Under the pieces are notes generated by a model that saw only the letters and a program-made list of their open reading frames with translations, made no database searches and was not told where the DNA came from. Shown here piece by piece: positions 54,701 through 62,393 of a stretch of 64,000 nucleotides of DNA (positions within the stretch are counted from its first letter, which is position 1; each line of letters starts with the position of its first letter). Both the position numbers and the translations under genes were made by a program. The DNA is from Dendrolimus kikuchii. Taxonomy: Eukaryota > Arthropoda > Insecta > Lepidoptera > Lasiocampidae. Location of the stretch: positions 1,302,001 to 1,366,000 of the forward strand of contig CM034388.1 in assembly GCA_019925095.2 (NCBI GenBank), in the 5' to 3' direction.

Positions 54701-57502
54701 TGTAAAAATGGGCCTAAATGGCGCTCTGTTGTTCGTGCCTACCCCGCAAGGGAACTGGCGTGAAGTTATGTATGTATGTATGTATATATTTATTTAATTT
54801 AAATTATAAGTTTGAAATAATATTCTTAAGGTTCTGTTGTCAAAGACTATACTTCTATAATCACAGATTTTACCAAGGCTACACTATTAATTTGACTTGT
54901 AATAATAAACAAAAGAGTATATATGCGTGTGTGTCAAATACATGGTAGTGTGTGTAATGATTTTTAATTGATTGATTGTATTTTTATGCAGTTTAAAAAA
55001 AATATTAGAATTCTGCACTCCTTCTCTATATAAACTATAAGTGTGTGAAATTTCATACTCCTCCGTCCGCGCAATTTTCGTAAAATGGAGTACAAAGTTT
55101 TTAGTTCACGTATTAATATAATGATTTTGTTTGCGTTCTTGCTAAATTCTTTTGTAACAACCAATTTGTATTGTTTGCCGAACACTTATACTAATTGAAC
55201 TTTTATAAACTGAGAAGACTTGCGCTGTTATTGACTTGCGCAATGACTCCACGAAACGAGGTAATGGACCGATATTTTGCCACGCTCGCAAGTTCTAGTG
55301 GCGCTGTTCCATCGGAATAAATATCGGCGGCTAATTTTGTGAAACACCGATTTGAATCAGGTCTCCATAGGTACTTAATGAATCCGCGTAAAGCGAACCC
55401 TGTGTTTTTGGTTTATCCATTTTTTTTTTCTTGCAGGAGTTTAGCAGACAGGCAGACGGCCCACTTGATGGAAAGCGGTTACCATCACCTACGGACATTT
55501 GTAACCCCAAAGCTGCTACAAATGCGCTGCTGCTCTCTTAAGGGTAACAGGAACCTGGTCACTAATGCCGAAACACAACTCGAGGTTGTTATGGCGACAT
55601 ACTTTAGACCAGGTGTGGTAGCCATCCAGTCGGGCAAATGCACTACCACCTGGCCGCCCGGCCGCAGGAAATTGTATTCTTTCTCCGTTCCTGCACGGAT
55701 AAAACGGCCTGTCATAAGAGGCGACAGAACAACCCACAGCCAGGTGGTAGGGTATGGATGGCCTGGTCTAGGGTATGCCGCCATAACAACCTTGAATTGT
55801 GTTCCGGCATTAACGACCAGGGTTCCAGTCTCTCTTTGGAGAGCGGCACCATTGGTAGCATTTTTGGTGTTACAAATGTCCATAGGTGATCGTAAGCGCT
55901 TTCCATCAGGTGGACTGCCTGTCTGATGAACTCACGTAATAAATAAGCGGGGTATATAAGCACAATTTTAAAATTTTAATATTCCATACGGGGTCGCGTA
56001 AATCGGAGTATTACTGTAATTTGAAAATACCTAACATTATAAAAAGTATAAAACATTATAAAATCAATACGCTATTTGACTGGTTGTAGAAATGACGCCA
56101 TAATTGACAATGCTCGTACGGAGTCTAGGTGGTTTCGGTCTTTATTGGTTGATGGAAAGTATTACAGTTAAGAGTGCTATAAACTACTATATTGATGATG
56201 ATGAAATTATGTTTTTCTTTTTCAAGTCTAGTACTTACAAAGCTTATTAAATACTAACTGTAACCCGCGACTTCGTCCGCGTGGAATTTAATCTAAGTTA
56301 ATTTGCCTTCCGGTGCGGCGAAGTGCGCGTGAGCATTTCAGTTTTTTTTTTCTAAAAGACTTAGACTAAGTTATTCCTTATAACATCAGGTAACTGCCAG
56401 TGAAAGTCGCGTCATAATCGGTCCAGCCGTTTTAGAGATTAGCCAGCAGACAGACAGACAAAAAATTTAAAAATGGGTTTTTTGATATAAGTACCATATA
56501 TACTTTCATATGCATTTAGTAAAAGTGTAATTTTGACATTACAAAGACACACTTCGTTTTTATTTATTTGTATTGTTACGAGTTGCAGGACTCGAATTAA
56601 AATGCCGTTGGAATTATTATAGAGTTTATTAGAACTATACAAACACGTATAACACAGGTACAAATGGACCCGGACGCAATAAATCCAAACGTAATGCAGA
56701 AGATCGTAATTCAAATACACGCGCAAAGTCCGTCACTAAATAGATTACCGAATGTACACACGTCTTGCTTCGCTTGTGTTTATCGCTTGACTGTCACATC
56801 TCTCAATCGAGGCATTGCTTTATACTGTACAAATGCAATATGTCTGCTCGGCCGCGTGGACCGAATTTCCTAGAATCACACCTAGCTAATGACTACCATA
56901 ACAGATTACAATACACAGTGGGCTGTTTTTCTAATAACAATGTAAACAAAAGAAGTCCAAATACCGAAAAGGTAATGGGCTGCAAGTGTGAATTTCTCTT
57001 TGTCGGCACCTAGGTCGTAACAGTTATACATGCGAGTGTTTATCAATTCAAACTTAATATCCATGCAGGAACGGAGAAAGAATACAATTCCCTGCGGCCT
57101 GGCGGCCTGTCGTAAGAGGCGACAAAACAAAACTACCCACAGCTAGGTGATAGGGCATTTGCCCGACTGGATAGCTACCACCCCTGGTCTGAACTATGTC
57201 GCCATAACAACCTTGAGTTGTGTTCCGGCATAAGAGAGCAGCAACGCATTTGTAGCACTTTTAGTGTTGCAAATGTCCATAGGCGATGGTAACCGCTTTC
57301 CATCAAGTGGGCCGTCTGCTTGTCTGCTGAACTCGTGCAATAAAATTAAAAAAAAAAAATTAAATATTTTCTGATGATACATTTATGAAATGTCGCTTAG
57401 AAGACATAGCTTCTCAACCTTTGGTATTTAAAAAGAAGAAACTACTTACTGGTACGCTATAAGCTTTTCTGTTGTAATAATTTCGGTGTCCATATTGGTC
57501 AT
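33487..57502 (-). CDS. FAR: Fatty acyl-CoA reductase, 518 residues (11 coding exons)
   Basis: Eleven exons on the minus strand (57502-57450, 52644-52505, 51764-51625, 50730-50485, 49190-49038, 46411-46309, 43404-43345, 40829-40697, 39171-39064, 37574-37443, 33775-33487) join without a frame break into 1557 nt. The N-terminal Rossmann domain has the NAD(P)H motif TGGTGFVG (residues 64-71), LVHVSTAYSN near residue 195, and the active-site YTLTK (Y251, K255) after GDHPNP. The C-terminal FAR_C (Sterile) domain contains VYNVTSGSINPLQWG and later NHEWEF, NWDSY and LGIRRFILK. The length matches insect FARs. These enzymes reduce fatty acyl-CoA to fatty alcohol with NADPH on ER or peroxisomal membranes, feeding wax, hydrocarbon or pheromone synthesis. 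Which of these roles applies cannot be read from sequence. The gene spans 24 kb because of transposable elements in the introns. Confidence 0.95.
33776..34924. other. FAR intron 10, proximal part
   Basis: Pyrimidine-rich CTATCTATC/TTTCC tracts at 34620-34800; no exon needed and none seen. Confidence 0.5.
35051..35322. mobile_element. Probable hAT-like fragment
   Basis: Starts CAGGGCCAGATTTAC and is rich in CCGCCCT motifs. It separates the two halves of the second RTE-like copy, so it is an insertion, but no clean duplication is visible. Confidence 0.45.
35331..35634. mobile_element. hAT-type MITE, 304 bp, 8-bp TSD
   Basis: Ends CAGTAGTGGATTTA and, reverse-complemented, CAGCGGCGGATTCA. Perfect 8-bp duplication CACTACAG at 35323-35330 and 35635-35642. 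No coding capacity. Confidence 0.88.
35850..36690 (-). repeat. Three head-to-tail copies of SINE-like element B, 283-bp period
   Basis: GGCTTGGCAACTA recurs at 35862, 36145 and 36428, exactly 283 bp apart. The junctions carry (ATTC)n from the element tail. Copies 1 and 2 are almost identical; copy 3 has a few differences. Confidence 0.92.
36800..37385. mobile_element. Possible TIR element in a FAR intron
   Basis: TAGGCGTG near 36805 and CACGCCTA near 37380 could be inverted termini. Several internal copies of TGTTCCA/TGGAACA occur. No matching target duplication found. Confidence 0.3.
37443..37574 (-). CDS. FAR: FAR coding exon 10
   Basis: Encodes YVMWYPNFAFTESRFINTFW and onwards to LLRAQGRKP. 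The acceptor is GTTCTCAG and the donor GTAAGT. An opposite-strand open frame at 37499-37693 is only its shadow. Confidence 0.94.
37627..37752. repeat. 125-bp imperfect hairpin
   Basis: Arms CGCGAGTATG / CATACTCGCG and AAAGTGACGAG / CTCGTCACTTT, with outer CATGGCAG / CTGCCGTG. The loop is about 15 bases. Foldback MITE or hairpin RNA source; lies 50 bp upstream of FAR exon 10. Confidence 0.75.
37758..38078 (-). mobile_element. RTE-like LINE fragment with 11-bp near-TSD
   Basis: Flanked by ATGATAAAGTA (37747-37757) and ATGATGAAGTA (38079-38089), one mismatch. Lies in a FAR intron in gene orientation. Confidence 0.85.
38836..39057 (+). mobile_element. tRNA-derived SINE family 2
   Basis: Box-B-like GGTTTGAATCCTAG, body CTGACCTAATGTTCATATTG, end CCCAGTAGTGGGACATTTATG and poly(A). 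The poly(A) abuts the FAR exon 9 donor. Confidence 0.82.
39064..39171 (-). CDS. FAR: FAR coding exon 9 (FAR_C begins)
   Basis: Encodes PGRCPVYNVTSGSINPLQWG, then LTKLCVKWARENPT. The acceptor is TTTTTTCAG. The donor GTAATG is followed immediately by the antisense poly(A) of a SINE. Confidence 0.95.
39434..39606 (-). repeat. Repeat S, partial
   Basis: Antisense, truncated at TTGTTATGGTGGCATTTCA. A tiny related scrap lies at 39260-39285. Confidence 0.78.
39639..39753 (-). mobile_element. RTE-like LINE 3' end with 15-bp TSD
   Basis: 115 bp flanked by ATGATATGAATATAC at 39624-39638 and 39754-39768. Confidence 0.92.
39880..40640 (+). repeat. Dispersed repeat C, two copies
   Basis: 39880-40090 is near complete (CTAGCTGTGCCCGCGAGG head). 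40505-40640 repeats GCCTTCCTCGATAAATG and GGTTCCTGAGATTA. Between them is AT-rich DNA without signals. Confidence 0.75.
40697..40829 (-). CDS. FAR: FAR coding exon 8
   Basis: Encodes GIIMEISRGTYRSGYCKER, then IVDLVPVDMVVNNCILAAW. The acceptor is ATTCCTTAG and the donor GTAAGT. An LTR retroelement begins 85 bases upstream of the acceptor on the opposite strand. Confidence 0.95.
40914..41114 (+). repeat. 5' LTR of the non-autonomous element
   Basis: 201 bp, TG...CA ends, AT-rich, nearly identical to 41757-41958. Confidence 0.92.
41757..41958 (+). repeat. 3' LTR of the non-autonomous element
   Basis: 202 bp. The only difference I see from the 5' LTR is an extra T near 41830. Confidence 0.92.
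42022..42564 (-). mobile_element. RTE-like LINE fragment, 540 bp
   Basis: Encodes an open tail from [20 protein letters not shown] on. The 5' end is at AGCCAGAAGGCCCAGC. No clear TSD seen. Confidence 0.87.
42824..43020 (+). mobile_element. tRNA-derived SINE family 1, diverged
   Basis: Shares GCTATGGTCTGGGTGTC and ACACAAGCGTAACTTGCTTA with the 21.6 kb copy. The box B region is eroded. Confidence 0.8.
43041..43319 (-). repeat. LTR-like repeat, copy 2
   Basis: On the minus strand TGTAGCAGCGAAAGG to ACGTATGCA; abuts the region behind the FAR exon 7 donor. Confidence 0.5.
43345..43404 (-). CDS. FAR: FAR coding exon 7 (60 nt)
   Basis: A very short exon encoding VTAALQEPFPGWIDNVYGVT. The acceptor is TATTATTGCAG and the donor GTGAGA. 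The PGWIDN..G core is diagnostic of FARs. Confidence 0.93.
43432..43738 (+). repeat. Repeat S, long form
   Basis: Starts 28 bp upstream of FAR exon 7 (minus strand) and offers an antisense acceptor TTTTATTGCAG at its tail. Confidence 0.86.
43845..44150 (-). mobile_element. tRNA-derived SINE family 2, near full length
   Basis: On the minus strand the head GTGGTAGCGAAATGGCTAGC and GGGTTCGATCCTGG form boxes A and B. The body and CCCAGCAGTGGGGCATTTA end match the 38.9 kb copy. Confidence 0.87.
44240..45115 (-). mobile_element. Second RTE-like LINE family, copy 1
   Basis: Encodes LVPTLMYGSKSWVWQKKHES and VEMRALRSICEVSMNDMIRN, related to the abundant family but clearly distinct. It is interrupted at 44507-44823 by a SINE-like element with its own TSD. 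Confidence 0.83.
44507..44823 (-). mobile_element. SINE-like element B with 13-bp TSD
   Basis: Flanked by TCCATCCTCTATA (44494-44506 and 44824-44836), inserted in the second RTE-like LINE. Confidence 0.9.
45343..46012. repeat. Inverted pair of S copies, one split by another insertion
   Basis: Sense head 45343-45440 joined to an antisense copy 45441-46012. The latter is interrupted at 45550-45828. Confidence 0.82.
45550..45828 (-). mobile_element. GC-rich non-LTR 3' fragment with poly(A), 12-bp TSD
   Basis: 279 bp ending in poly(A) on the minus strand, inserted in a SINE-like repeat. TSD ATCTAGTCACTA at 45538-45549 and 45829-45840. A 5' hairpin CCGGGGGATGAGTCCCCCGG is notable. Parent family not identified. 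Confidence 0.88.
46309..46411 (-). CDS. FAR: FAR coding exon 6 (active-site YxxxK)
   Basis: Encodes GDHPNPYTLTKALAESIVYN and then LPLCIVRPSI. The acceptor is CTGATTACAG and the donor GTAAGT. The YTLTK motif supplies the catalytic Tyr and Lys. Confidence 0.96.
46468..47043 (+). mobile_element. RTE-like LINE fragment, 575 bp
   Basis: Open 158-codon tail. The flanks CTTTGCTCAGTT and CTTTACTCAGTT suggest an imperfect TSD. The PARELA end is followed by TGA, as in the other copies. Confidence 0.87.
47226..47562 (+). mobile_element. Solo LTR with internal deletions, TSD ATAC
   Basis: 337 bp of the same family, with ATAC at 47222-47225 and 47563-47566. Confidence 0.87.
47567..47760. repeat. GAAA/TTTC-tailed repeat
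   Basis: TGCGGCGTACAACTC and an end AATAAAGTTTCTTTCTTTC. Related sequence at 13850-14060 (reverse) and 53340-53480. From memory some lepidopteran Helitron-like elements are linked to GAAA runs; not verified. Confidence 0.55.
47980..48317 (-). mobile_element. RTE-like LINE fragment with internal deletion
   Basis: Has a deletion in the TRVMNVKEA region and a 7-bp flank match GTAACTT. Confidence 0.83.
48555..48735 (-). repeat. Dispersed repeat C, antisense copy
   Basis: Reverse complement of the 39.9 kb copy (CTATAGGCTATATATCATC). Confidence 0.78.
48736..48945 (+). mobile_element. tRNA-derived SINE family 1, head deleted in part
   Basis: Head TGTGGTTGAGCGGGCTAAG joins directly to CCATTCCTGGTATGG, followed by the conserved body. 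Confidence 0.82.
49038..49190 (-). CDS. FAR: FAR coding exon 5
   Basis: 51 codons, ALVHVSTAYSNAPRPYIEER through ETIEVISEILQ, with the acceptor TTTCTTAG and donor GTAAGT. The STAYSN stretch is near the active site in short-chain-dehydrogenase-like reductases. Confidence 0.95.
49323..49556 (+). repeat. Repeat S, short form
   Basis: AGCCAGGTGGTAGGGTATTT to poly(A), about 130 bp upstream of FAR exon 5. Confidence 0.85.
49557..50226. other. FAR intron 4, unassigned part
   Basis: No feature recognised apart from short AT-rich duplicates ATATAAATTTATAT near 49828 and 49870. Confidence 0.5.
50227..50459 (-). repeat. Repeat S, short form
   Basis: Begins about 25 bases after the FAR exon 4 donor, same strand as the gene. 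Confidence 0.85.
50485..50730 (-). CDS. FAR: FAR coding exon 4
   Basis: 82 codons from VFDRIRTRWPDRLAKLYPIT to LLKLARDMTMLK, including the conserved GDVSAPNLG and VLFHSAATVRF segments. The acceptor is TTCTTTAG and the donor GTAAGT. A repeat copy starts about 25 bases past the donor. Confidence 0.95.
51290..51515. repeat. Microsatellites and AATAAA-tailed repeat scrap
   Basis: (ATTC)n and TTCTTATTCTCA repeats at 51290-51365, then GATCGCTTTTTAGCGATAAGG, TGTGCAATAAAG and a (GT)n(CT)n run at 51480-51512. The AGCGATAAGG block also occurs near 620, 46080 and, reversed, 58440. Confidence 0.75.
51625..51764 (-). CDS. FAR: FAR coding exon 3 (nucleotide-binding motif)
   Basis: The acceptor TTCCCACCAG precedes GGTGFVGKALLEKLLRSCPG. 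The exon continues with VLMRPKRGLTVEQRYKEL, typical of insect FARs, and ends at the donor GTAATG. Confidence 0.95.
52318..52491 (+). repeat. Repeat S with internal deletion
   Basis: Lacks the AGTGACCAGG...GCAAAT segment. Its tail faces the FAR exon 2 donor about 14 bases away. Confidence 0.84.
52505..52644 (-). CDS. FAR: FAR coding exon 2
   Basis: The acceptor TTTTTGGACAG is followed by KHMEFMNGNDPAM, then ADFYDGSVIMVTG. The donor GTGAGG falls after the first base of the next Gly codon. A SINE-like repeat copy begins about 15 bases into the following intron. Confidence 0.93.
52690..53275. repeat. Dispersed repeat Z, copy 2
   Basis: Longer copy of 5536-6045. Also related to 19360-19478 in reverse. 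Confidence 0.85.
53795..54000 (+). repeat. Dispersed repeat D, copy 1
   Basis: GGCAGACGTTGTCCTGCC, AACCCGATTACAGCGCCAGC and AAATCGGTCCAGCCG. Confidence 0.72.
54155..54786 (+). mobile_element. RTE-like LINE fragment extending furthest 5' (RT palm end)
   Basis: Reaches into the RT domain: MMKDDCQARGLHLNAKKTKV and QVSEFVYLGCTFSRD, which is the RT palm/thumb region after the catalytic box. A TGA in place of TGG (YGNES*VWK) and an internal deletion near 54583 make it dead. Confidence 0.88.
55419..55938. repeat. Head-to-head inverted pair of S copies
   Basis: Antisense 55419-55704 ends CACGGATAAAA and meets a sense copy (55705-55938) starting CGGCCTGTCATAAGAGGC. Confidence 0.82.
56574..57022 (+). 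mobile_element. Solo LTR, 449 bp, imperfect TSD
   Basis: Begins TGTTACGAGTTGCAGG and ends GTCGTAACA. Flanks are GTAT and GTTAT. Lies in FAR intron 1. Confidence 0.85.
57060..57360 (+). repeat. Repeat S, long form with deletion
   Basis: CATGCAGGAACGGAG to poly(A), missing TTAGTGACCAGG...CTTAAG. Lies 90 bp downstream of FAR exon 1 on the gene's intron side. Confidence 0.85.
57450..57502 (-). CDS. FAR: FAR coding exon 1 (start)
   Basis: ATG at 57502-57500 begins MTNMDTEIITTEKLIAY. The donor is GTAAGT just below 57450. CA + G restores Gln at the junction with exon 2, and an in-frame TAA lies upstream of the ATG. An acceptor-like TTGTTTTCAG near 57534 suggests an upstream non-coding exon. If this exon is not used, ATG 52637 in exon 2 is the alternative start. 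Confidence 0.75.
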
Positions 57503-57829
57503 ATGTTTTGACTTCCTCAAATATTAGAATTAAAACTGAAAACAATATACACAAAGTTATATTACACTAGCTGCCCTTGCCCACTTCACTGGGCATCAGA
57601 AAAAAATATAAAAATACTTATTATTAATCACTATTGGTGACAGTTGCTTCTAGTTTGTGTAAATTAGAACTCGATGTAATAATGGACTGTATGATTATTA
57701 TTAAATTATAAATATGCATAGAATGAGTACAACAAAATATGCAAGAGAGTTGAGTACAATATATGAATGGCTGAAGAATGTCTGAATTAATTATTGTTCA
57801 GGTATTTAAATGGGCAATTTTTGCCTCCT

Positions 57830-57955
57830 ACATCCCGCATCCCGTCCGACGCCTAGCTGCTAATTGCGCCAGCTATGGGCGTCGGCGGTATGCGGGGCGC
57901 GGAGAGTAGGTGTGCTCCGGCGGACGGGTCAGGGGGGTGCTCTCTGTCTGCAACA
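57830..57955. other. GC-rich island with inverted motifs
   Basis: CATCCCGCAT / ATGCGGGG and GACGCC / GGCGTC face each other around GCTAATTGCGCCAGC. No ORF. Possibly a fragment of a GC-rich element. Confidence 0.4.
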
Positions 57956-58004
57956 ATCATCACCAAATATACTCTATGTCACTCAGGAATAATGAATGAA
58001 TGAA

Positions 58005-58325
58005 TGGAGTTTTTGGCGGGAACTGAAATCAGATGTTGTGCTGTGCAGTTTTATTTTATAAAAATGTGTAAAATTAGTCTAAAATTAACAATAGTTGTAG
58101 GATATTGATAGTTTTTGAGTAGTAGTTATGTGTTTTGTGAAAAATTGAACTGTATAGTCAAATGTGGCGTTTTGAGTTGTCACAAAAACTCCGTTGAATG
58201 GCACTAGCTGATAACCTATATATAGTTCAGCTGTGCTACACATAGACTTAAGAAAATGAAGAAACTATATTATAAACTTAGATCTGGCTTAAAGGCCTAG
58301 CTGCCAAGCCATAAACTTAAATAAA
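58005..58325 (+). mobile_element. SINE-like element B
   Basis: Full-length copy starting GGAGTTTTTGGCGGGAACTG, with GAATGAATG-rich flanks on both sides. Confidence 0.82.
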
Positions 58326-58579
58326 ATAAAATGACGAATGAATGAAGGAAAACACTTTATTGTTCACTAAAAACTAAAACTACGTTCCTAAAACTAAGTA
58401 CAGTAAATGTTGAACAAAGGGCAGCCTTATCGCTTAAAGCGATCTCTTCCAGGCAACCTCCAGACCCAGGAACGATGTAGCTTTCCACTGGTGAAAGAAT
58501 TTTCAAAATCAGTTTAGTAAATCCAGAGATTATCCCCTACAACGTCACAAACTCACAAACTTTACCTCTTTATAATATT

Positions 58580-59035
58580 ACTAGTGGCCCCGGCAAACGT
58601 TGTCTTGCTCTGAAAAAATAAAAATCTGGGACCCGATCCCAGCGCCACCTACCGGTTCCTATTGTGGATTTAAACCCTCCGGGGACCCACTCAAACACAC
58701 AAAAACAAAATCACCAAAATCGGTCCAGATGATTAGGAGAACTCGAGAACCCGATCGCAGCGCCAGCTACCGGTTCTAATTGCGAATCTAAACCATCCGG
58801 TAACCCACTCAAACACACAAAAACAAAATCACCAAAATCGCTCCAGGTGATTAGGATGATTCTAGAACCCGATCTCAGCGCCACCTACCGGCTCCAACGG
58901 GATAAAAAGTATCCTATGTCCGTCTCCTGGTTCTAAGCTACCTCCCCACCAAATTTCAGCCAAATCGGTACAGCCGTTCTTGAGTTATAAATAGTGTAAC
59001 TAACACGACTTTCTTTTATATATATATATAGATTA
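58580..59035 (+). repeat. Dispersed repeat D with 118-bp internal tandem
   Basis: ACCCGATC recurs at 58631, 58749 and 58867, exactly 118 bp apart, each followed by CAGCGCCA and ACTCAAACACACAAAAAC. Confidence 0.83.
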
Positions 59036-59339
59036 TATTATATTATAAGTGATGGGAAATTTGTTTGAGTTTTTGCTATATTTTTTAATTTTCATAATTG
59101 AGAAACTAGTTAATAGTAAACATTGTTTACAACTTTCAAATCAAAATAATCAATTTTTTAATAAAATTACAAATAATAAATAGGCCTTGAGTCACCATCA
59201 CCACTTTGGATGGTAAGCGTTGCCCAAAATAAAGTCCAGCCGTTTGATTGCGTGAGACTTCTAACAACCGCGTGGATAAGGCTCGATGAAGGCAGTGGGC
59301 TTCTGGACCCCATGGCCTCATAGTTTCGATGCCAAAAGC

Positions 59340-59637
59340 CTTTTTTTTATTGCAGGAGATCAGCAGACAGGCAGACGGCCCACTTGATGGAAAGCGGTTA
59401 CCATTGCCTATGGACATTTGCAATGCGCTGCTGCTCTCTTAAGGGACACTGGAACCTGGTCACTAATGCCGGAACACAACTCGAGGTTGTTATTGCGACA
59501 TACTTTAGACCAGGGGTGATAGCCATCCAGTCGGGCAAATGCTCTACCACCTGACTGTGGGTTGTTAAGTCGCCTCTTACGACAGGCCGCCCGGCCGCAG
59601 GAAATTGTATTCTTTCTCCGTTCCTGCACGGATAAAA
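59340..59637 (-). repeat. Repeat S, long form
   Basis: Antisense copy with a small deletion after GACATTTGCAA. Confidence 0.85.
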
Positions 59638-59669
59638 AATTAGATGAATCAGCCAAAGAGATCATTCAA

Positions 59670-60200
59670 TATCATTGAATACCATCTACCTCGGACCCGA
59701 CTCCAGGGGTTCAAGGCAAGGTCCCCGACTCCTGTGCTTGCCTTAGCCAGCCGGCACGGAGTGGAGATCGCTAAAGCTAAGACTTAAGCTCCAGGGCTGG
59801 AGTGATAAATTACCAAACGTGGGAAGTAGCTTCGGTGAAGCTCCAGCCCACCTCTCGACACCCATATTGCCTCTGTCTTCTTTGGCATTTTTTGGGGCCC
59901 CTTCACTGAGTGAGTTACCGTCTGCACATATTTCCCATGTTCCTTGAATATTGCGACGGGTAAACGCCATAGTCCCCCATAGATCAGAAGTTCCACTAGC
60001 AGATCATCCCAATAGCCCGGTACCTTTTGTCCTCATTTCCCATAATAGTCCTACACTGGCCGGGGCTTGTCCTTGGGTGCATTGTTATATGGTGTAGACA
60101 GGGATAATCGCCGGTCAGCGTCAAGCTACATTTACATTAAATTTGTCAAGGGGCCTTTACGTCTTGGCTTTCCCATGGCCCTACGCAAGCCCTCCAAAAG
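59670..60200 (-). other. Unidentified GC-richer fragment, probably retroelement-derived
   Basis: About 500 bp with a short open frame on the minus strand (GTWEICADGNSLSEG..) and GGGGCCCC-type motifs. I do not recognise the parent element. Confidence 0.4.
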
Positions 60201-60210
60201 TCAAGACATA

Positions 60211-60541
60211 CATACATAAGTTCACGCTAGTTCCCTTGCGGGGTAGGCACGAGCAACAGAGCGCAATTCAGGCTTATTCTTACACACCTCACTTGCTTCT
60301 TTGACATTCATAGCTCTTGTCATGCACGCTCGTCTGTTCTTAAGGCTCCTGACATCACCTTCTGCTAGTACACGATCAATTTGATCATGGAAGGTGTGTC
60401 GTGGCCTTCCACGACTTCTGCATCCATCCACTTTCGCATTGTATATCTGTTTAGTCATTCTTTCATCATGCATTATTTCCACATGCCCGAACCACCGGAG
60501 TATTCCTTTCCTTAGCTTCACCCCGACACTCTCCTTCAGAC
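60211..60541 (-). mobile_element. RTE-like LINE fragment
   Basis: 5'-truncated at [12 protein letters not shown], frame open to the PARELA end, with a short ACATA match at the flanks. Confidence 0.85.
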
Positions 60542-60649
60542 CAACATAGATAACCAGACAGAGACATACGTGTATAATAATAATAACTTTATTTCAAAAA
60601 CACATGTCATTCCCATATATACAGATTTAAGTGTATTAAATGTATGTAT

Positions 60650-60963
60650 ATATGTCAAAGAAGCAAGTGAGGTGTGTAAGAATAAGCCTATTTTTTTTTT
60701 ATTGCAGGAGATCAGCAGGCAGGCAGACGGCCCACTTTTTGCAACACCAAAGGTGCTACAAATGCGCTGCTGCTCTCTTAAGGGAAACTGGAACCTGGTC
60801 ACTAATGCCGGAACACAACTCAATGTTGTTATGGCGACATACTTTAGACCAGGGGTGGTAGCCATCCAGTCGGGCAAATGCCCTACCACCTGGCAAAAAT
60901 GGCGCTCTGTTGTTCGTGCCTACCCCGCAAGGGAACTGGCGTGAAGTTATGTATGTATGTATA
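60650..60963 (+). mobile_element. RTE-like LINE 3' end split by a SINE-like repeat
   Basis: Left half ends AAGAATAAGCCT and right half resumes AAATGGCGCTCTG, as in uninterrupted copies. The interruption is an antisense poly(A)-tailed repeat (60688-60893). Confidence 0.9.
60688..60893 (-). repeat. Repeat S nested inside an RTE-like fragment
   Basis: TTTTATTGCAGGAGATCAGC to CCCTACCACCTGG, flanked by the two halves of the LINE (60650-60963). Missing the GATGGAAAGCGG...GACAT segment. No clear TSD. Confidence 0.88.
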
Positions 60964-61065
60964 TGAGCTTCTTACCCCAAAGAAGTGGTCTGATCATTTT
61001 GGTACAATACATTGTTTTGCAATCGATTACACTAAATATTATCTTAAATTTGCACGACTAGAATA

Positions 61066-61600
61066 CGTAATAAAACTACGTTTTAACGGTTTTCAGCGGG
61101 GTAATTTTATTGATTTTTATTATTCCGACATTTCGGCCATTTTTCCGTAGTCGTGATCACGGGAGACAAAGATGTGCAGTGCCAATGAGTATTGTTAAAG
61201 TTTGGTTGTTATTTACTCTATGGGAACCTAATCTAATTTACTGCGGAGTTTTTGGCGGGAACTGAAAGGGGACGTTGTGCTGTGCAGTTTTATTTTCTAA
61301 AAATGTGTAAAATTACTCTAAAATGAACAATAGTTGTGGGATATTGATAGTTTTTGAGTAGTAATTATGTGTTTTTGCGAGAAATGTGAACTATATAGCC
61401 AAATGTGTTCTTTCGATTTTTCACAAGAACTCCATTGAATGACGTCGATTGTAGCCTACAATACAACTGCGCCTGGCTTAAAAGCCTAGTTGCCGAGACT
61501 TAAACATAAAAAAAAATACTTTCGCTTCGCAACATGTTGTGGCTTGAAGAGAAGAAGCGGCGCAAGAAACTCTTCAACAATTGTTGCTTAAAACCGTTAA
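61066..61600 (+). repeat. Dispersed repeat with CGTGATCACGG core, copy 2 (interrupted)
   Basis: Same order of blocks as 15134-15480 but split by SINE-like element B. Confidence 0.75.
61253..61512 (+). mobile_element. SINE-like element B nested in another repeat
   Basis: Interrupts a repeat that is uninterrupted at 15340-15450 (CTAATTTACTACCGCTTCGC there). Confidence 0.83.
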
Positions 61601-61959
61601 ATTACACTATTTAGGGCCGATTTTCCAATCATCAGATAAATGTTATCAGTCGAATAAATTATAATCTGACTAAATTCAAAATTGATACAATTCATCTATT
61701 TTATTCCAGCAATTGTTATTTTTTAATTTTAATTGTTATGCCCTTAATTATGTTTAAATGTCTTATGGCTGGTTGCTATATCTTACCGACCGTTCATTTG
61801 TCTTACTATTGATTAAAATTGTACATAAACTCCATACAACTAATGTCTAAGTTCAACCGATTATGAGGCAAATGAATGAAAAGTGAGATATAGAAACCGG
61901 CCATTAGTCATCTTAGGGTAGGTATATCTGAGAGCAGATATTAAATTAGAAAATATATT

Positions 61960-62370
61960 AAACTAGCTGTACCCGGGAGACGTTGCCTTGCCCTTAAAAA
62001 ATAAAAATCTGGAAACCGATTGCAGCGTCATCAACCGGGACCAATTGTTAATCTAAATTCTAAACCATTCTATTTGAAAAACAAAGAATTTCATCAAAAT
62101 CGATCCCACCGTTAAAGAGGTGTTCAGCGGCGCCACCTACCGGGTCCAATCGTGGATCTAAACCATCCCGGGATCCACTTGAACACACACAAAAATAATT
62201 AACCTAAATCAGACAAATGAAAATAAGTTTAAATACAGTCACCATTGCTGAAATCGGCCAGGAAAGATCATAACAAATGAATAGCTAGACTTATTATCCT
62301 ATTCCGGACGAAGACAATTTCAAAAACACAAAAATCATAAAAATTGGTCCAGCCGTTCTTGAGTTATAAA
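61960..62370 (+). repeat. Dispersed repeat D, copy 3
   Basis: CTAGCTGTACCCGGGAGACG to TTGAGTTATAAATGGTGTAAC, diverged. Confidence 0.7.
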
Positions 62371-62393
62371 TGGTGTAACTATAAATGGTTTCA

